This document shows positions 1 through 10,374 of a stretch of DNA of 64,000 nt, in pieces. Below the pieces are notes generated by a model. It did not search any database. It worked only from the letters and a program-made list of their open reading frames with translations, and was not told where the DNA came from. A program made the translations under genes and the position numbers. The stretch spans positions 3,851,001 to 3,915,000 of the forward strand of contig NZ_JAVIZM010000001.1 in the NCBI RefSeq assembly GCF_031453555.1. The letters run 5' to 3'. The first letter of the stretch is position 1; the number at the start of each line of letters is the position of its first letter. This DNA comes from Bacillus sp. SLBN-46 (lineage in GTDB: Bacteria; Bacillota; Bacilli; Bacillales; Cytobacillaceae).

Positions 1-158
1 AATAGCGTCTGCCTTTTGGCAAAGAAAAAGGAATCGTCAAATTTATATTCAGCCCATATCGCACTTGCGCTGTAAACCATGATTAGCCCTATTGCCAGCA
101 GAGTGAAAGTTACAATCATTAAAATAAAATCAGGAGTTGTTCTCTTTGTCGGCACCAC
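1..158 (-). CDS. spoVE: SpoVE, spore cortex SEDS glycosyltransferase (N-terminal part, cut by window edge)
   Basis: Only the first ~52 codons are present; the gene runs off the left edge. The translation reads as a SEDS-family N-terminus: a basic start, a first membrane helix, the conserved IMVYSASA stretch, then a loop ending FFFAKRQ, as in SpoVE. SpoVE polymerises peptidoglycan for the spore cortex with SpoVD, encoded about 4.5 kb upstream. Two adjacent GTG codons (158 and 155) can start it; a GAGGTG ribosome site lies 4 or 7 nt upstream, so 155 is equally possible. It follows murD in the usual order. The vegetative paralogue ftsW is at 44.2-45.4 kb. Confidence 0.85.
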   Translation of the reverse strand, partial: MVPTKRTTPDFILMIVTFTLLAIGLIMVYSASAIWAEYKFDDSFFFAKRQTL

Positions 159-227
159 TATACACCTCAACTACGAGTTTTAGGGCTTAGCAGCACCACA
201 TGTGAGACTCAAAAGTGGTACAAGCCC

Positions 228-1580
228 TTACTTAAGCTTATGCACCGCTTCGATAAAAATGTCTCCCCTGACTTCAAAAGTTTTATATTGATCCCAGCTA
301 GCACATGCTGGGGAAAGCAATATAACATCACCTGATTCAGAGTATCGATAAGCTTCAGGCACTGCCTTGTCAACATTATCGACACGCTTCATTGTTTTTA
401 TTCCCGCCTCGTTACCGACACGTTCCAACTTAGGTGCCGTTTGTCCAAAAGTAATCATTGCTTTCACATTTTTCAAATATGGAAGGAGCTCGTCAAATTC
501 ATTACCACGATCAAGTCCGCCGGCAAGGAGAATAACAGGAGCCTCAAAAGCAGCAAGTGCATTCACTGTTGCTAAAATATTGGTAGCCTTTGAATCATTA
601 TAAAATTTCCTTCCACTTACTTCCCCAACGTATTGCAGACGATGTTTGACACCCGTAAACGTTCGAAGTACTTCTTGAATAGCCTTATTATCCACACCCG
701 ATAGTTTAGCAGCTGCCATAGCAGATAAGATGTTTTCAAGATTATGTACTCCAGGTAACGCAATTTCTTCTATTTCCATTACCTTTTCACCATTAAAAAC
801 GATCCAGCCTTCGTCAATATATGCTCCATTCGTCAGCTTCTTTTTAGTGGAAAAAGGAATGATGCTGGCTTTTGAGTGACGGGCAATTTCCATCGTATCT
901 TCTTGGTCCGCATTTATTATTAGGTATTCCAGCTCAGTTTGGTTTTTTGTGATATTAGCCTTTGCTTCAATATACTCTTTCCTAGTCCCATGATAGTCTA
1001 AATGGGCATCATAAAGGTTGGTAATGATGGCGATTTTCGGATTAAATGTATCAATCCCCATTAATTGAAAGGATGATAATTCAATGACAATGGTATTTTC
1101 ATGGGTTGCTGCTTGAGCAACACCAGAGGCCACTGTTCCGATATTTCCAGCGATTAACGGTGCTTTATTTCCGACATTTAACATTTCATAAACCAAAGTT
1201 GTTGTTGTTGTTTTTCCGTTTGTTCCAGTGATACCGACAAATGGTGCTTCTGAAATTTGGTAAGCCAGTTCCACCTCAGTAATAACTGGTATTCCCTTTT
1301 CTAGCGCGCCTTCAATCATTGGATTGTAATAAGGGATACCAGGGTTTTTTACAATAAGCTCGAACCCTTCATCAAGAAGTTCAATCGGGTGATCCCCACA
1401 AATCACTTTAATCCCCTGTTCTAACAACCCTTGTGCCTCAGGATTTTCTGATAGTGGTTTTTTATCATTAACTGTTACAAACGCACCTAGCTTATGAAGT
1501 AGGGCAGCGGCAGTTACACCGCTTTTAGCCAAACCAAGTACAAGTATTTTTTTATGACGATAAGATTCAATCTGCTTCAA
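228..1580 (-). CDS. murD: UDP-N-acetylmuramoylalanine--D-glutamate ligase MurD
   Basis: Cytoplasmic Mur ligase adding D-glutamate to UDP-MurNAc-L-Ala with ATP. The 450-residue product has the three-domain Mur layout: a Rossmann-like N-domain opening [11 protein letters not shown] (about 11-21), an ATP-binding central domain with the P-loop GTNGKTT (119-125), and a C-terminal domain with the NDSKATN segment. Length matches B. subtilis MurD. It starts directly after the mraY stop and lies upstream of spoVE, so it is co-transcribed in the mur cluster. Nothing unusual is seen. Confidence 0.97.
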   Translation of the reverse strand: MKQIESYRHKKILVLGLAKSGVTAAALLHKLGAFVTVNDKKPLSENPEAQGLLEQGIKVICGDHPIELLDEGFELIVKNPGIPYYNPMIEGALEKGIPVITEVELAYQISEAPFVGITGTNGKTTTTTLVYEMLNVGNKAPLIAGNIGTVASGVAQAATHENTIVIELSSFQLMGIDTFNPKIAIITNLYDAHLDYHGTRKEYIEAKANITKNQTELEYLIINADQEDTMEIARHSKASIIPFSTKKKLTNGAYIDEGWIVFNGEKVMEIEEIALPGVHNLENILSAMAAAKLSGVDNKAIQEVLRTFTGVKHRLQYVGEVSGRKFYNDSKATNILATVNALAAFEAPVILLAGGLDRGNEFDELLPYLKNVKAMITFGQTAPKLERVGNEAGIKTMKRVDNVDKAVPEAYRYSESGDVILLSPACASWDQYKTFEVRGDIFIEAVHKLK

Positions 1581-2558
1581 TTACAACCACACCTCTATAT
1601 AGATTCCAAGTACTGCGAAAATTAGTCCAACACTCCAAAAGGTAACAACTACTCTCCATTCTGACCAACCCACTAATTCATAATGGTGATGTAGGGGACT
1701 CATTCGGAAAATTCGCTTACCCGTTGTTTTAAACGAGATGACCTGTAGAATGACCGAAAGTGTTTCGATGACAAAGACGCCCCCGATGATAATTAACAAG
1801 ATTTCAAGCTTAGTCAAAATGGCTATTGCAGCAATGGCACCACCAAGTGCAAGTGAGCCCGTGTCCCCCATGAATACCTTAGCGGGATGTGCGTTAAATA
1901 CCAGAAAGCCCAGTACAGCCCCCACTACTGCCACTGAAAACACTGCAATTTCAAAATTATTTTGATTCCATGCTAATACAGCAAATGCACCAAATGCAAT
2001 AGCCGCGGTGCCTGACACCAAGCCGTCTAGTCCATCTGTCAGGTTAACTGCGTTGGAGAAACCAACAAGCCAAAAAATAATGAGTAAAACATAAGTCCAT
2101 CCTAAATCAAAGGAATAATCGCCAAATGGGAGTTTGATTTCAGTTGACTGTCCTGTATGTTTGAATATTAGGTAGAAAACAACAGAAATAATAATTTGGC
2201 CTAATAGTTTTTGCTTTGAAGTCAATCCTAAATTCCGTTTTAATACCACTTTAATAAAATCATCTAAAAATCCTAGCAGGCCAAAGCCAAAGGTAACAAA
2301 TAGTAATAAAAATGTTGTAATAGAGATTTGATCAGAAAATTTCCCTATCATTACTAGCGTTGTAATAATAATAGAAAATAAAATCATGACACCGCCCATT
2401 GTAGGCGTACCGGATTTTTTTTGGTGTGATTTAGGACCTTCTTCCCTAATGCTTTGTCCAAATTTCAACCTTCGTAAGAAGGGAATAAAAATCGGAGAAA
2501 GTAAAACCGAAATTAAAAATCCCATAACAATTGTGAAGAAAATAACTTGCTCCTTCAT
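1581..2558 (-). CDS. mraY: Phospho-N-acetylmuramoyl-pentapeptide transferase MraY
   Basis: Integral membrane enzyme that transfers phospho-MurNAc-pentapeptide to undecaprenyl phosphate, making lipid I. The 325-residue protein has about ten hydrophobic helices and the family motifs: the aspartate pair in [19 protein letters not shown] on a cytoplasmic loop, and the HHHYE histidine cluster near the C-terminus. It abuts murD downstream and is one base from the MurF-like mini-gene upstream, indicating one transcript. A good ribosome site (AGGAGGGGA) precedes the ATG. Confidence 0.97.
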   Translation of the reverse strand: MKEQVIFFTIVMGFLISVLLSPIFIPFLRRLKFGQSIREEGPKSHQKKSGTPTMGGVMILFSIIITTLVMIGKFSDQISITTFLLLFVTFGFGLLGFLDDFIKVVLKRNLGLTSKQKLLGQIIISVVFYLIFKHTGQSTEIKLPFGDYSFDLGWTYVLLIIFWLVGFSNAVNLTDGLDGLVSGTAAIAFGAFAVLAWNQNNFEIAVFSVAVVGAVLGFLVFNAHPAKVFMGDTGSLALGGAIAAIAILTKLEILLIIIGGVFVIETLSVILQVISFKTTGKRIFRMSPLHHHYELVGWSEWRVVVTFWSVGLIFAVLGIYIEVWL

Positions 2559-2559
2559 T

Positions 2560-3009
2560 CTATCCCCTCCTTTCTGTATTGTCTTCGCAACGATCAGCTA
2601 TCATTTTTAACATCACAGCTATATCATATGACTCTTTATTTTTATTAAGAAGTTTTTTATTTGAAAATTTGATGTTAGTTATATCCATAATCTTGACTGT
2701 TTCTCCATCTAGTTTTTCTATATAATAATTTAAAATTTTTCTTATTGCCTCAGAGTAATCTTCAGTAATAAATACCGGAAAATGGTTTGGTGTATAACGC
2801 GGAAGTTTTTTCCCCTGTTCCCAAACTGCTGCAATGGCACCATTAGCAATTGCTTCTGAAAGCTGTCCAGACTCCTCATTAATTGGCAAAAATAAACCTC
2901 TAGGCTGTGCTACATTGGCTTGATCGGACATAGTGTAAAACAACATATCATCCTGAACACCTTGTTTTTCAGAAAACAAATGGACCAAGTCGTTCAAAGC
3001 TAAATACAT
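2560..3009 (-). CDS. Short MurF-like Mur ligase N-terminal domain protein
   Basis: A 149-residue protein packed between murE and mraY, 2 nt from the murE stop and 1 nt from the mraY start. Residues ~33-110 resemble the uridine-nucleotide-binding N-domain of MurE/MurF: a GLFLPI segment like the usual SLFV/IALKG strand, an [12 protein letters not shown] helix-strand like the AIENGAAAVVVE pattern, then [15 protein letters not shown]. There is no P-loop, catalytic domain or C-domain, so it cannot be a ligase on its own. The frame is open with a good ribosome site (GGGGAGATAGG). It could be a remnant of a murF once in this cluster, or a retained accessory domain. The homology is inferred by eye. 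Confidence 0.6.
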   Translation of the reverse strand: MYLALNDLVHLFSEKQGVQDDMLFYTMSDQANVAQPRGLFLPINEESGQLSEAIANGAIAAVWEQGKKLPRYTPNHFPVFITEDYSEAIRKILNYYIEKLDGETVKIMDITNIKFSNKKLLNKNKESYDIAVMLKMIADRCEDNTERRG

Positions 3010-3011
3010 AC

Positions 3012-4472
3012 CTATCTCCCCTCAATTGCTTCCCGAGCAATCAGCCTATCATCAAAATCATGTACAACATTACCAATGATCTGATAGGTTTCATGACCTT
3101 TACCGGCAATTAAAATGACATCACCGGTCGTTGCATTGTTAACAGCAGTAAAAATTGCTTCTTTTCGATCAGGTATAACCTGGTAGCTTTCCCCCTGTAC
3201 ACCGGCTTCCATTTCTTTCAATATCGCAATTGGATCTTCACTTCTTGGATTATCCGATGTAAGAATAGGGTCAGTAGCCAAGCGACAGGCAATTTGAGCC
3301 ATTAATGGACGTTTCGTGCGGTCACGATCTCCCCCACAGCCGACAATGACAAAAATCCTTTTCTTTGCGAAGTGCTGAATGGTTTTCAACACATTTTCTA
3401 GGCTATCTGGTGTGTGGGCGTAATCAACGATTACTGAAAAATCTTGCCCTGCATTAACCAATTCAAACCGTCCAGCCACACCTTTAACTTCCTCTATGGA
3501 TTCAATAATCTTATTCAATTCAATCCCTGAAACTAGCGCAGAAGCAATGCTTGCTAAAACGTTATAAACACTGAATTTTCCAATCAGGTGCATTTGAATG
3601 GGGTAACTGTCCTCATTTATAACTAAATTAAATGTAGTACCCTTAGGAGTCATTTGTATGTTTTGTGCTTGAATATCAGATTGGTTGTCGATACCATATG
3701 TAACAACATGTGCAGCGGTTGATCTTTGATACATTTCAGATGCTGGGTCATCGGCATTCAAGATAGCAAATTTAGGCTGTCTATGATTATAAGTATTACC
3801 GAGTTGGGAAAACAATAAGCTCTTAGCACGTTGGTATTCTTCCATCGTTTTGTGGTAATCAAGGTGGTCCTGGGAAAGATTTGTGAAGACTGCTACATCA
3901 TAATCACAGCCATGCACTCTCCCCATGTCAAGTGCATGTGAAGATACTTCCATTACGGCTGAATCGACACCTGCCTCAACCATTTGGTTGAACGTTTTTT
4001 GCAGCGTCAAACTTTCTGGAGTTGTGTTTTTCGTTTCCAGTATCTGTTCACCAATTTTCGTATACATCGTACCTATGATTCCTGTTTTCTTACCTGCATC
4101 GGCAAATATTTTTTCAATCAAATGACTGGTAGTGGTTTTTCCATTTGTACCTGTGATTCCAATTAAATGCAGTTTTTTCGTTGGCTGTTCATAAAAGACA
4201 TCCGCAAGTACAGCCATTGATCTTGTAGTATCCTTTACAAGGATAACAGGTACATCTATTGCTACTGGGCGTTCAGCTAAAACGGCAACCGCACCATTTT
4301 CTACAGCAGATTTAGCAAAATCATGGCCGTCCACTGTGTAGCCTTTAATACAAATAAATAAGCTCCCTTTTTGCACCTTCCGATTGTCATTTTCAATCGA
4401 TGTAATTTCAGGATTCTCCCCTTTGAAGGGAACGATTGGGTGCAAAGACTTTAGTAGCTCTTGTAGTTTCAT
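3012..4472 (-). CDS. murE: UDP-MurNAc-tripeptide synthetase MurE (meso-diaminopimelate type)
   Basis: Adds the third stem-peptide residue to UDP-MurNAc-L-Ala-D-Glu. The 486-residue product has the Mur N-domain, the P-loop GTNGKTT (108-114), and the DNPR motif (407-410), the signature of meso-diaminopimelate selection over lysine. That predicts an A1gamma peptidoglycan, as in most Bacillus. The ATG is preceded by GAGG 5-6 nt upstream. A terminator-like hairpin at 4598-4634 separates it from spoVD, so murE probably has its own promoter in the ~125 bp between. Confidence 0.97.
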   Translation of the reverse strand: MKLQELLKSLHPIVPFKGENPEITSIENDNRKVQKGSLFICIKGYTVDGHDFAKSAVENGAVAVLAERPVAIDVPVILVKDTTRSMAVLADVFYEQPTKKLHLIGITGTNGKTTTSHLIEKIFADAGKKTGIIGTMYTKIGEQILETKNTTPESLTLQKTFNQMVEAGVDSAVMEVSSHALDMGRVHGCDYDVAVFTNLSQDHLDYHKTMEEYQRAKSLLFSQLGNTYNHRQPKFAILNADDPASEMYQRSTAAHVVTYGIDNQSDIQAQNIQMTPKGTTFNLVINEDSYPIQMHLIGKFSVYNVLASIASALVSGIELNKIIESIEEVKGVAGRFELVNAGQDFSVIVDYAHTPDSLENVLKTIQHFAKKRIFVIVGCGGDRDRTKRPLMAQIACRLATDPILTSDNPRSEDPIAILKEMEAGVQGESYQVIPDRKEAIFTAVNNATTGDVILIAGKGHETYQIIGNVVHDFDDRLIAREAIEGR

Positions 4473-4597
4473 TTTACCTCAAATCCTCTCATGACAGTAC
4501 ATACATCTTGCCAGTATTTACCTCAGTGAGACTACTAGCGAAAGTTCCATCTTATTTTACATTAAATTATTTTATTTTGCTATTTGTTATGTAGGTT

Positions 4598-4634
4598 TTA
4601 AAAAAATTAGGCGGCGGAATAGATTCCGACCGCC
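4598..4634 (-). terminator. Intrinsic terminator after spoVD
   Basis: A GC-rich stem (GGCGG-CGGAAT against ATTCCG-CCGCC, one bulge) is followed on the minus strand by a T-rich run. It lies 26 bp past the spoVD stop and isolates spoVD from murE. Confidence 0.75.
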
Positions 4635-4659
4635 CCTTAGGATGACTATTTACTTATTT

Positions 4660-6579
4660 TTAGTCCCCTTTTCCAAAGTATAACCTTATTTTGGATCCTT
4701 CTTTTACTTTTGTTCCTGGGCTAGGGGATTGTCTAACAACTATATCCCCTTCTCCGCTAGGATCAATTCTTAAGTTAATCATCTGCTCCTGAAGTTCGCC
4801 TTTTGTGAGACCAACAAAGTCAGGTAATGTTAATAAAGGCGTATCTGGCCACTTTATTTCTTTTTCGATTTGATCTTTACGTGGTTCTATTCCCATTGCA
4901 CTTAAACTATCCTTCATGATTGCACCTACAATCGGTGCAGTGACGGTACCACCAAATGCGGTAACCCCTTTAGGATTATCAACCGCAACATACACCACTA
5001 TTTGGGGATCATCCGCAGGTGCAAAACCCATAAAGGAAACAATAAAGTTATTTTCCAAGTATCTCCCGTTTTGAGCCTTTTGAGCGGTACCCGTCTTTCC
5101 GCCAACACGGTAACCTTCCACAAACGCTTTGCCTCCAGTTCCCTGTGCCACCACACTCTCAAGGGCATGGCGGATTTCTTTAGATGTTTCCTCGGTAATA
5201 ACTCTTCTCTTTTCAACAGGGGTATTCCTCATGACCACTTCTTTCGTAACAGGATCAATTAATTCTTTTGCAATATACGGTTTGTATAAAATCCCACCAT
5301 TTATGGCAGCAGATACTGCCGTTACCTGTTGGATCGGAGTAACAGATACACCTTGTCCAAAAGCAGTAGTAGCTTGTTCAACTGGACCTACTCGATTTAG
5401 ATTGAATAGAATCCCTGTCCCTTCCCCTTGTAAATCAATTCCGGTTTTCTGACCAAAACCAAAATCCTTTATATATTTAAAAAGTTTATCCTTGCCTAAA
5501 CGCTCACCTAATTCTACAAAACCTGGGTTACAAGAGTTTTGTACTACTTCTAAAAAGGATTGGTCCCCATGTCCACCCCTTTTCCAACATTTTAACCGTG
5601 CACCCGCTACTTGAACTGAACCAGAATCATGAAAATGTTCCTTTTCCAGATTAACCTTCCCTTCATTCAACGCTGCTGCGAGTGTAATAATTTTAAATGT
5701 AGAACCTGGTTCGTAAGTAGACCAGACAGGGAGGTTCCTGTTATATATTTCCTGTGGTACATTCTGGAAATTAGCTGGATCGAAAGTCGGTCTGCTCGAC
5801 ATGGCTAGGATTTCACCATTATTAGGATTCATGGCAATAGCTACTATTCCGTCTGGATTGTATTTCGCCTCAGCAATATCAAGCTCTCTTTCCACAATGG
5901 TTTGTATTTTCGAATCTATTGTCAGCTTTAAATCAAGACCATTGACTGGTTGCTCATAATCATCGGCCATGCTATTCATGCGCTCCCCTTTGGCATTCGC
6001 ATAGAATTTAACCGCACCCCGTTCACCATTTAACTCTTTATCATAGTACTGCTCAAGTCCCATTAATCCTTGGTTATCCACACCTGTAAAACCAAGAACG
6101 TGTGATAGATAACTCCCATTCGGATAATGCCGCTTTGAATCTTCACCTATATAGACACCTTCAAGTCCAAGAGATCTAATTTCTTTTGCCTTTTCATGTG
6201 AGATTTTTCTGCCTTCTTTAATACGAACAGATGATGCGCGTTTAGTAATTTCACGATAAGCATTTTCTTTCGACATATTTAATACGGATGCCAGCTTTTC
6301 AGCAGTTGTCGCAGGATCCTTAATCTGCCGCGGGATGACATATACAGTTGGTGCACTAATATTTGTTGCTAATGGGATCCCATTCCGGTCGACAATTTGT
6401 CCCCGCTCTGGTTCAAAAGGAATATTCCGACTCCAGGATCCCTTTGCTCGATCGGTTAACATATCCCCTAGAACAAATTGTACATATCCAAGTCTAACAT
6501 CAATAATTAAGAAGGTCAGAAATCCAACGAATAGTGCAATCATTAGTCTCTTACGGACAGTAACATTTGAAACACGCAT
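4660..6579 (-). CDS. spoVD: Sporulation-specific penicillin-binding protein SpoVD
   Basis: Class B transpeptidase for spore cortex peptidoglycan, partner of SpoVE. The 639-residue protein has a short cytoplasmic tail, one membrane helix (about 11-27), a dimerisation domain starting near FEPERGQIVDRNG, and a transpeptidase domain with the SxxK serine (S293-TF-K296), an SCN motif and a KTGTAQ motif. A single C-terminal PASTA domain (from about 580) marks SpoVD rather than PBP2B, which has two. It is separated from pbpB by a terminator and from murE by another, fitting separate sporulation control. The Shine-Dalgarno AGGAGG is an unusually long ~12 nt from the ATG. Confidence 0.95.
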   Translation of the reverse strand: MRVSNVTVRKRLMIALFVGFLTFLIIDVRLGYVQFVLGDMLTDRAKGSWSRNIPFEPERGQIVDRNGIPLATNISAPTVYVIPRQIKDPATTAEKLASVLNMSKENAYREITKRASSVRIKEGRKISHEKAKEIRSLGLEGVYIGEDSKRHYPNGSYLSHVLGFTGVDNQGLMGLEQYYDKELNGERGAVKFYANAKGERMNSMADDYEQPVNGLDLKLTIDSKIQTIVERELDIAEAKYNPDGIVAIAMNPNNGEILAMSSRPTFDPANFQNVPQEIYNRNLPVWSTYEPGSTFKIITLAAALNEGKVNLEKEHFHDSGSVQVAGARLKCWKRGGHGDQSFLEVVQNSCNPGFVELGERLGKDKLFKYIKDFGFGQKTGIDLQGEGTGILFNLNRVGPVEQATTAFGQGVSVTPIQQVTAVSAAINGGILYKPYIAKELIDPVTKEVVMRNTPVEKRRVITEETSKEIRHALESVVAQGTGGKAFVEGYRVGGKTGTAQKAQNGRYLENNFIVSFMGFAPADDPQIVVYVAVDNPKGVTAFGGTVTAPIVGAIMKDSLSAMGIEPRKDQIEKEIKWPDTPLLTLPDFVGLTKGELQEQMINLRIDPSGEGDIVVRQSPSPGTKVKEGSKIRLYFGKGD

Positions 6580-6622
6580 AGTATGAACGATCCTCCTCTT
6601 TCCTGCATTCCATTATCGTTCA

Positions 6623-6650
6623 TTTATATGCTTGTACTTTTTTCAATAGA
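6623..6650 (-). promoter_or_regulatory. Possible sigma-E-type promoter of spoVD
   Basis: On the minus strand CATATAAA resembles the sigma-E -10 (CATA core) and TCTATTGA about 13 nt upstream is a loose -35. In B. subtilis spoVD is transcribed by mother-cell sigma-E, which motivates the call; the match itself is weak. Confidence 0.35.
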
Positions 6651-6670
6651 ACGAGCCCTTGTTGAAAAAA

Positions 6671-6706
6671 CAGAGTAAAAAGAGGTCGACTTTGCAGTCA
6701 ACCTCT
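6671..6706 (-). terminator. Intrinsic terminator after pbpB
   Basis: Stem AGAGGTTGAC/GTCGACCTCT with a 6-nt loop, followed on the minus strand by a T-rich tract, 6 bp past the pbpB stop. It closes the mraZ-rsmH-ftsL-pbpB operon. The stem nearly repeats those at 27.2 and 44.2 kb. Confidence 0.85.
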
Positions 6707-6711
6707 TCAAA

Positions 6712-8958
6712 TCAATCTTTTACCTTTTCTTCCTTGTCATCGGTTTGTTCCTTACCCTTATCAGTCGATGCTTCTTTTTCTTCATTCCACTGTTCTTCAG
6801 GGGTTTTCAAATCGACAATGAGGAAATCCCCCTCTTTAAGAGGTGACTTTGGTTTAATATTTTGCTGATCCACATACCCTTTTCCTTTAGAATTGAGCTT
6901 AAGACCAGCAAGGTTCGCCACCTTCATCACATCTCTTAGGGACCAACCGGTCATATCCGGCGCGGTTAACTCTCCATTTGTTTGGAGGATTACCTTTTCT
7001 CCTTCTAATATAGTTGTCCCTGCCTTAGGAAGTTGTCCAACTATTTCTGTTCCATTTCCAAGCACAACTGTTTCAAAACTTTTTTCCTTTAAGTCCTTAA
7101 CGGTTTCAGTAACGGATTGTCCTTTTAGATTTGCCATTTTATTAATCGATGCCTTTTCAAGGACAGAAGGCTGAATATTTAAATAGTGAAGGCTATTTTG
7201 CATTACGGGATTAAAAACGCCGGATACAGGAATTGCACCTTGGCCTGCTTCCAAGCCTTCCAATTCAGGCTCCTGCACAGCTACATAGACGATTAATTTA
7301 GGATCGTCCTTTGGCGCCATCCCTAAGAAGGAAAACATATAACCGTTTACCCCTTGTATATATTTACCATTAGGCCCCGGAATATTAGCCGTTCCAGTTT
7401 TACCTGCAACACTATATCCCTCGATTTTATAGCGGCCACCAGTACCCTTAGGAGAGGTAACAACCGTTTCAAGTATATCTCGCACCTTACTTGCTGTTTC
7501 AGCAGAAATTGGTGTTGATACTACCTCTGGTGAAACCTCTTTGATGGTTTCACCTGTATCATGATTGACAATCTTTTCAACTACATGAGGTTTCAGCATC
7601 TTTCCACCATTCGCAATGGCTGTGGCTGCTTGAATTTGTTGAATCGGTGTAATTGCCGTTCCTTGCCCATATGCAGTAGTAATTTTTTCAATCGGATAGG
7701 TAAATTGGATTTTACCAGAGGTTTCATCTGGAAGTTCAATTCCCGTTGGTTTATCAAATCCAAATTTAGTTAAGTATTCTCTGAACTTTTCAAAGCCTAA
7801 TTTTTCTTTTGCAATTTTTGCGAAGGCAACGTTAGAAGAACGCTGAACTCCCTCTAAGTATGAAATACTTCCCCATCCTGAGCCATTATGGTCATGTATC
7901 GCTTTATCCTTTTTTGTCACTTGATACGAACCAGACTGATAATATTCATTGGGATTGAAGACATTCTCCTGAACTGCTGCAGCTAATGTGAAAATCTTCA
8001 TAGTAGAACCAGGTTCAAATGATGTTTCCACCGCTTCATTATGCCAGCTTTTATCAATCCCTTCTTTAGTTTTTGGATGAAAGGAGGGACGCTGGCCCAT
8101 CGCTAAAATATTACCTGTTTTTGGATCTGCAACAATGGCAATGATTTTTTTGGGCTTATATTCCTTTGCCACTTTATTCATTGCATCTTCTAAAAAGGTT
8201 TGAATCTTCTTATCAATCGTTAAGTACACATCATTACCATTTTGTGCTGGAGTAATCTTCTCTTTTCCATCTGGGAGTAGATAGCCCCATAGATCACTCT
8301 CATAATTGATCTTACCATCGACTCCGGTTAATTCCGTGTTTAATGATTTCTCAATCCCCATTTTTCCTATTGATTTATAGGTTTGATCCTTTTGCTTAAC
8401 ACGGTCAGTATAACCCACTACATGAGAAGCGAACATCCCATTTGGATAAAACCGTTTTGAATCACGGATAAAAGTAATACCTGGAAGTTCTAAGGCTTCA
8501 ATTTCTTTCTTCGTTTGATGCGTAATATCTTTACCAGCCTTGCCAAACTCTACTTGAAACCTTCCTTTGGAAATTCCCTTTGTTAGGATACTATAAATCT
8601 CGGTTTCATCCATTTGAATATATTTAGCTAGTTCTTTTGCCGTTTTCCGCGGATTTTTAACATGTTGAGGCTTTTTAGGATTTGTCGTCATTTTTTTATC
8701 AACAATAGCGATTAATGTATACGCTGCCGTATCCTCGGCGATTACCTCACCATTCCGATCAAAGATTTCTCCCCTAGCTGCTGCCAGAGTCCCTTCCCTG
8801 TTATACTTCTGCTGTGCCTTCGCAGCAAGAGGCTGTCCCCCTACTTCTCCAGTAATTTGGATTGAGTAATATCTAAAAAGTAATACAAAAAAGAGCAGGC
8901 CGAATATTACAAACAATATCGCTGCTCCAGCATTCATATAGGGCTGTTTCTTGCTCAT
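6712..8958 (-). CDS. pbpB: Penicillin-binding protein 2B (division transpeptidase)
   Basis: Class B septal transpeptidase, partner of FtsW. The 748-residue protein has a membrane anchor at about 10-29, a dimerisation domain, a transpeptidase domain with S318-TM-K321, an SSN motif and KTGTAN, and two C-terminal PASTA repeats (about 590-715), then an acidic/lysine-rich tail. Length and double PASTA match B. subtilis PBP2B. Its ATG overlaps the ftsL stop by 4 nt (ATGA), implying translational coupling. Confidence 0.96.
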   Translation of the reverse strand: MSKKQPYMNAGAAILFVIFGLLFFVLLFRYYSIQITGEVGGQPLAAKAQQKYNREGTLAAARGEIFDRNGEVIAEDTAAYTLIAIVDKKMTTNPKKPQHVKNPRKTAKELAKYIQMDETEIYSILTKGISKGRFQVEFGKAGKDITHQTKKEIEALELPGITFIRDSKRFYPNGMFASHVVGYTDRVKQKDQTYKSIGKMGIEKSLNTELTGVDGKINYESDLWGYLLPDGKEKITPAQNGNDVYLTIDKKIQTFLEDAMNKVAKEYKPKKIIAIVADPKTGNILAMGQRPSFHPKTKEGIDKSWHNEAVETSFEPGSTMKIFTLAAAVQENVFNPNEYYQSGSYQVTKKDKAIHDHNGSGWGSISYLEGVQRSSNVAFAKIAKEKLGFEKFREYLTKFGFDKPTGIELPDETSGKIQFTYPIEKITTAYGQGTAITPIQQIQAATAIANGGKMLKPHVVEKIVNHDTGETIKEVSPEVVSTPISAETASKVRDILETVVTSPKGTGGRYKIEGYSVAGKTGTANIPGPNGKYIQGVNGYMFSFLGMAPKDDPKLIVYVAVQEPELEGLEAGQGAIPVSGVFNPVMQNSLHYLNIQPSVLEKASINKMANLKGQSVTETVKDLKEKSFETVVLGNGTEIVGQLPKAGTTILEGEKVILQTNGELTAPDMTGWSLRDVMKVANLAGLKLNSKGKGYVDQQNIKPKSPLKEGDFLIVDLKTPEEQWNEEKEASTDKGKEQTDDKEEKVKD

Positions 8959-9317
8959 TTTTCCTGCACAACCTTGACGTTATTTTCGTTTAGCACAAGT
9001 CCCATTTTCTTTGCTTTTTCATAAATTCGGTCATATGCACTAAGTTCACTAACTTGAACCTGCAAGTCGCCGTTAACCTTCTGTTGTTCCTTCACTTTGG
9101 CTTCCACATTCTGAAGATCTTTATTTACTTCATAAATATTAGCCTGGGTAGAAATTAGATGCACGGCACCGAAACAAACCAATCCAGCAAATGCGACTCC
9201 AATGATTTTTTCCCCTGGAGTGAGCCAGGACTTTTTTATTTTTATTTCACCAATACTTTTGCTGTTTTGTTCAACTTGTTCTTGTTGTTGTTGATACTTC
9301 CTGGCAAGATTACTCAA
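8955..9317 (-). CDS. ftsL: Cell division protein FtsL
   Basis: Bitopic divisome protein that works with DivIC and DivIB to activate FtsW-PBP2B. The 120-residue product has a charged cytoplasmic tail (about 1-35), a single membrane helix (about 36-55), and an extracellular coiled coil from about 58 with regular hydrophobic spacing, ending in the typical AKKMGLVL segment. Sequence similarity in the family is low; position between rsmH and pbpB and this architecture make the call. The stop overlaps the pbpB start. Confidence 0.93.
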   Translation of the reverse strand: MSNLARKYQQQQEQVEQNSKSIGEIKIKKSWLTPGEKIIGVAFAGLVCFGAVHLISTQANIYEVNKDLQNVEAKVKEQQKVNGDLQVQVSELSAYDRIYEKAKKMGLVLNENNVKVVQEK

Positions 9318-9377
9318 TCTTTTCCCCTCCAGATTTTCTTATATTCCAGCTTAAGCGCTGTTTTGCCTGTTCTATAT

Positions 9378-10310
9378 TTAAAGTTTTTCTGCGATTCTAA
9401 GTTTTGCAGAACGGGCGCGATTATTTTCTTCTAACTCTTCTTCCGATGGAAGAATTGGTTTACGTGAGACTAGCTTTAAGATTGGTTTATACTCATCTGG
9501 AATTATTGGCAAACCTGGAGGCAAATTAGGTGTTTCACTAGCCTTCTTAAATGCTGCCTTACAAATTCTGTCCTCTAGTGAGTGAAAGGTAATTACACTG
9601 ATCCTTCCCTCAGGGTTTAGCAAATCAATCGCTTGATTTAGTGATTGTTCAAAAACTGCTAATTCATCGTTAACAGCAATTCTAACCGCTTGAAAAATCC
9701 TTTTTGCAGGATGTCCCCCTTTTCTTCTTGCCGGTGCAGGGATTCCTTCCTTAATTAATTCAACTAATTCAAAAGTTGTTTCAATCGGTTTTACTTGTCT
9801 TGCTGCTTCAATTTTTCGAGCAATTTGTTTTGAGAATTTCTCCTCACCATAGCGGAAAAAGATTCGAACTAAATCTTCATATGCCCAATGGTTGATGACA
9901 TCATATGCAGAAATATCTGCTTCATTGTCCATTCTCATATCCAAGGGAGCATCATGATGGTAACTAAAACCTCGTTCAGGCGTGTCCAATTGCGGAGACG
10001 AAACCCCTAGGTCATAAAGAACCCCATCAACTTTATGAATCCCGCGACTTTCAAGTTCCTCTTTTAAGTACAAGAAATTGCTTTTAACAATCTCTAATCG
10101 ACTACCGTATTCAGATAATTTCTCTTTAGCATGTGCGATTGCTATTTCATCTTGGTCAAATGCAAACAATTTACCATTGTCGCCAAGTCTTGAGAGTATG
10201 AGCGAACTATGTCCAGCCCCACCCAAAGTACAATCAACATAAATACCATCCGACTTAATATTTAGTCCGTCAACAGCTTCTTTTAATAACACAGTTGTAT
10301 GTTCAAACAT
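9378..10310 (-). CDS. rsmH: 16S rRNA (cytosine-1402-N4)-methyltransferase RsmH
   Basis: S-adenosylmethionine-dependent methylation of C1402 in 16S rRNA, in the ribosomal P-site. The protein shows the SAM-binding [10 protein letters not shown] segment near residue 27 and [10 protein letters not shown] further on, both RsmH hallmarks. The frame is open seven codons further up, but the ATG at 10310 gives the family start MFEHTTVL and has AAAGGTGG eight nt upstream; this gives 310 residues, as in B. subtilis. Second gene of the mraZ operon. Confidence 0.95.
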   Translation of the reverse strand: MFEHTTVLLKEAVDGLNIKSDGIYVDCTLGGAGHSSLILSRLGDNGKLFAFDQDEIAIAHAKEKLSEYGSRLEIVKSNFLYLKEELESRGIHKVDGVLYDLGVSSPQLDTPERGFSYHHDAPLDMRMDNEADISAYDVINHWAYEDLVRIFFRYGEEKFSKQIARKIEAARQVKPIETTFELVELIKEGIPAPARRKGGHPAKRIFQAVRIAVNDELAVFEQSLNQAIDLLNPEGRISVITFHSLEDRICKAAFKKASETPNLPPGLPIIPDEYKPILKLVSRKPILPSEEELEENNRARSAKLRIAEKL

Positions 10311-10374
10311 TTTTCGTACCACCTTTTCCAATCAAGCGAAATCTAACAGAAAATATATTAATATAACTTATCCA

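Noticed and set aside
5002..5452. Plus-strand frames inside spoVD (and similar ones inside murE, typA, pdhC)
   Set aside because: Antisense shadows of strongly supported genes, with no ribosome site or family resemblance.
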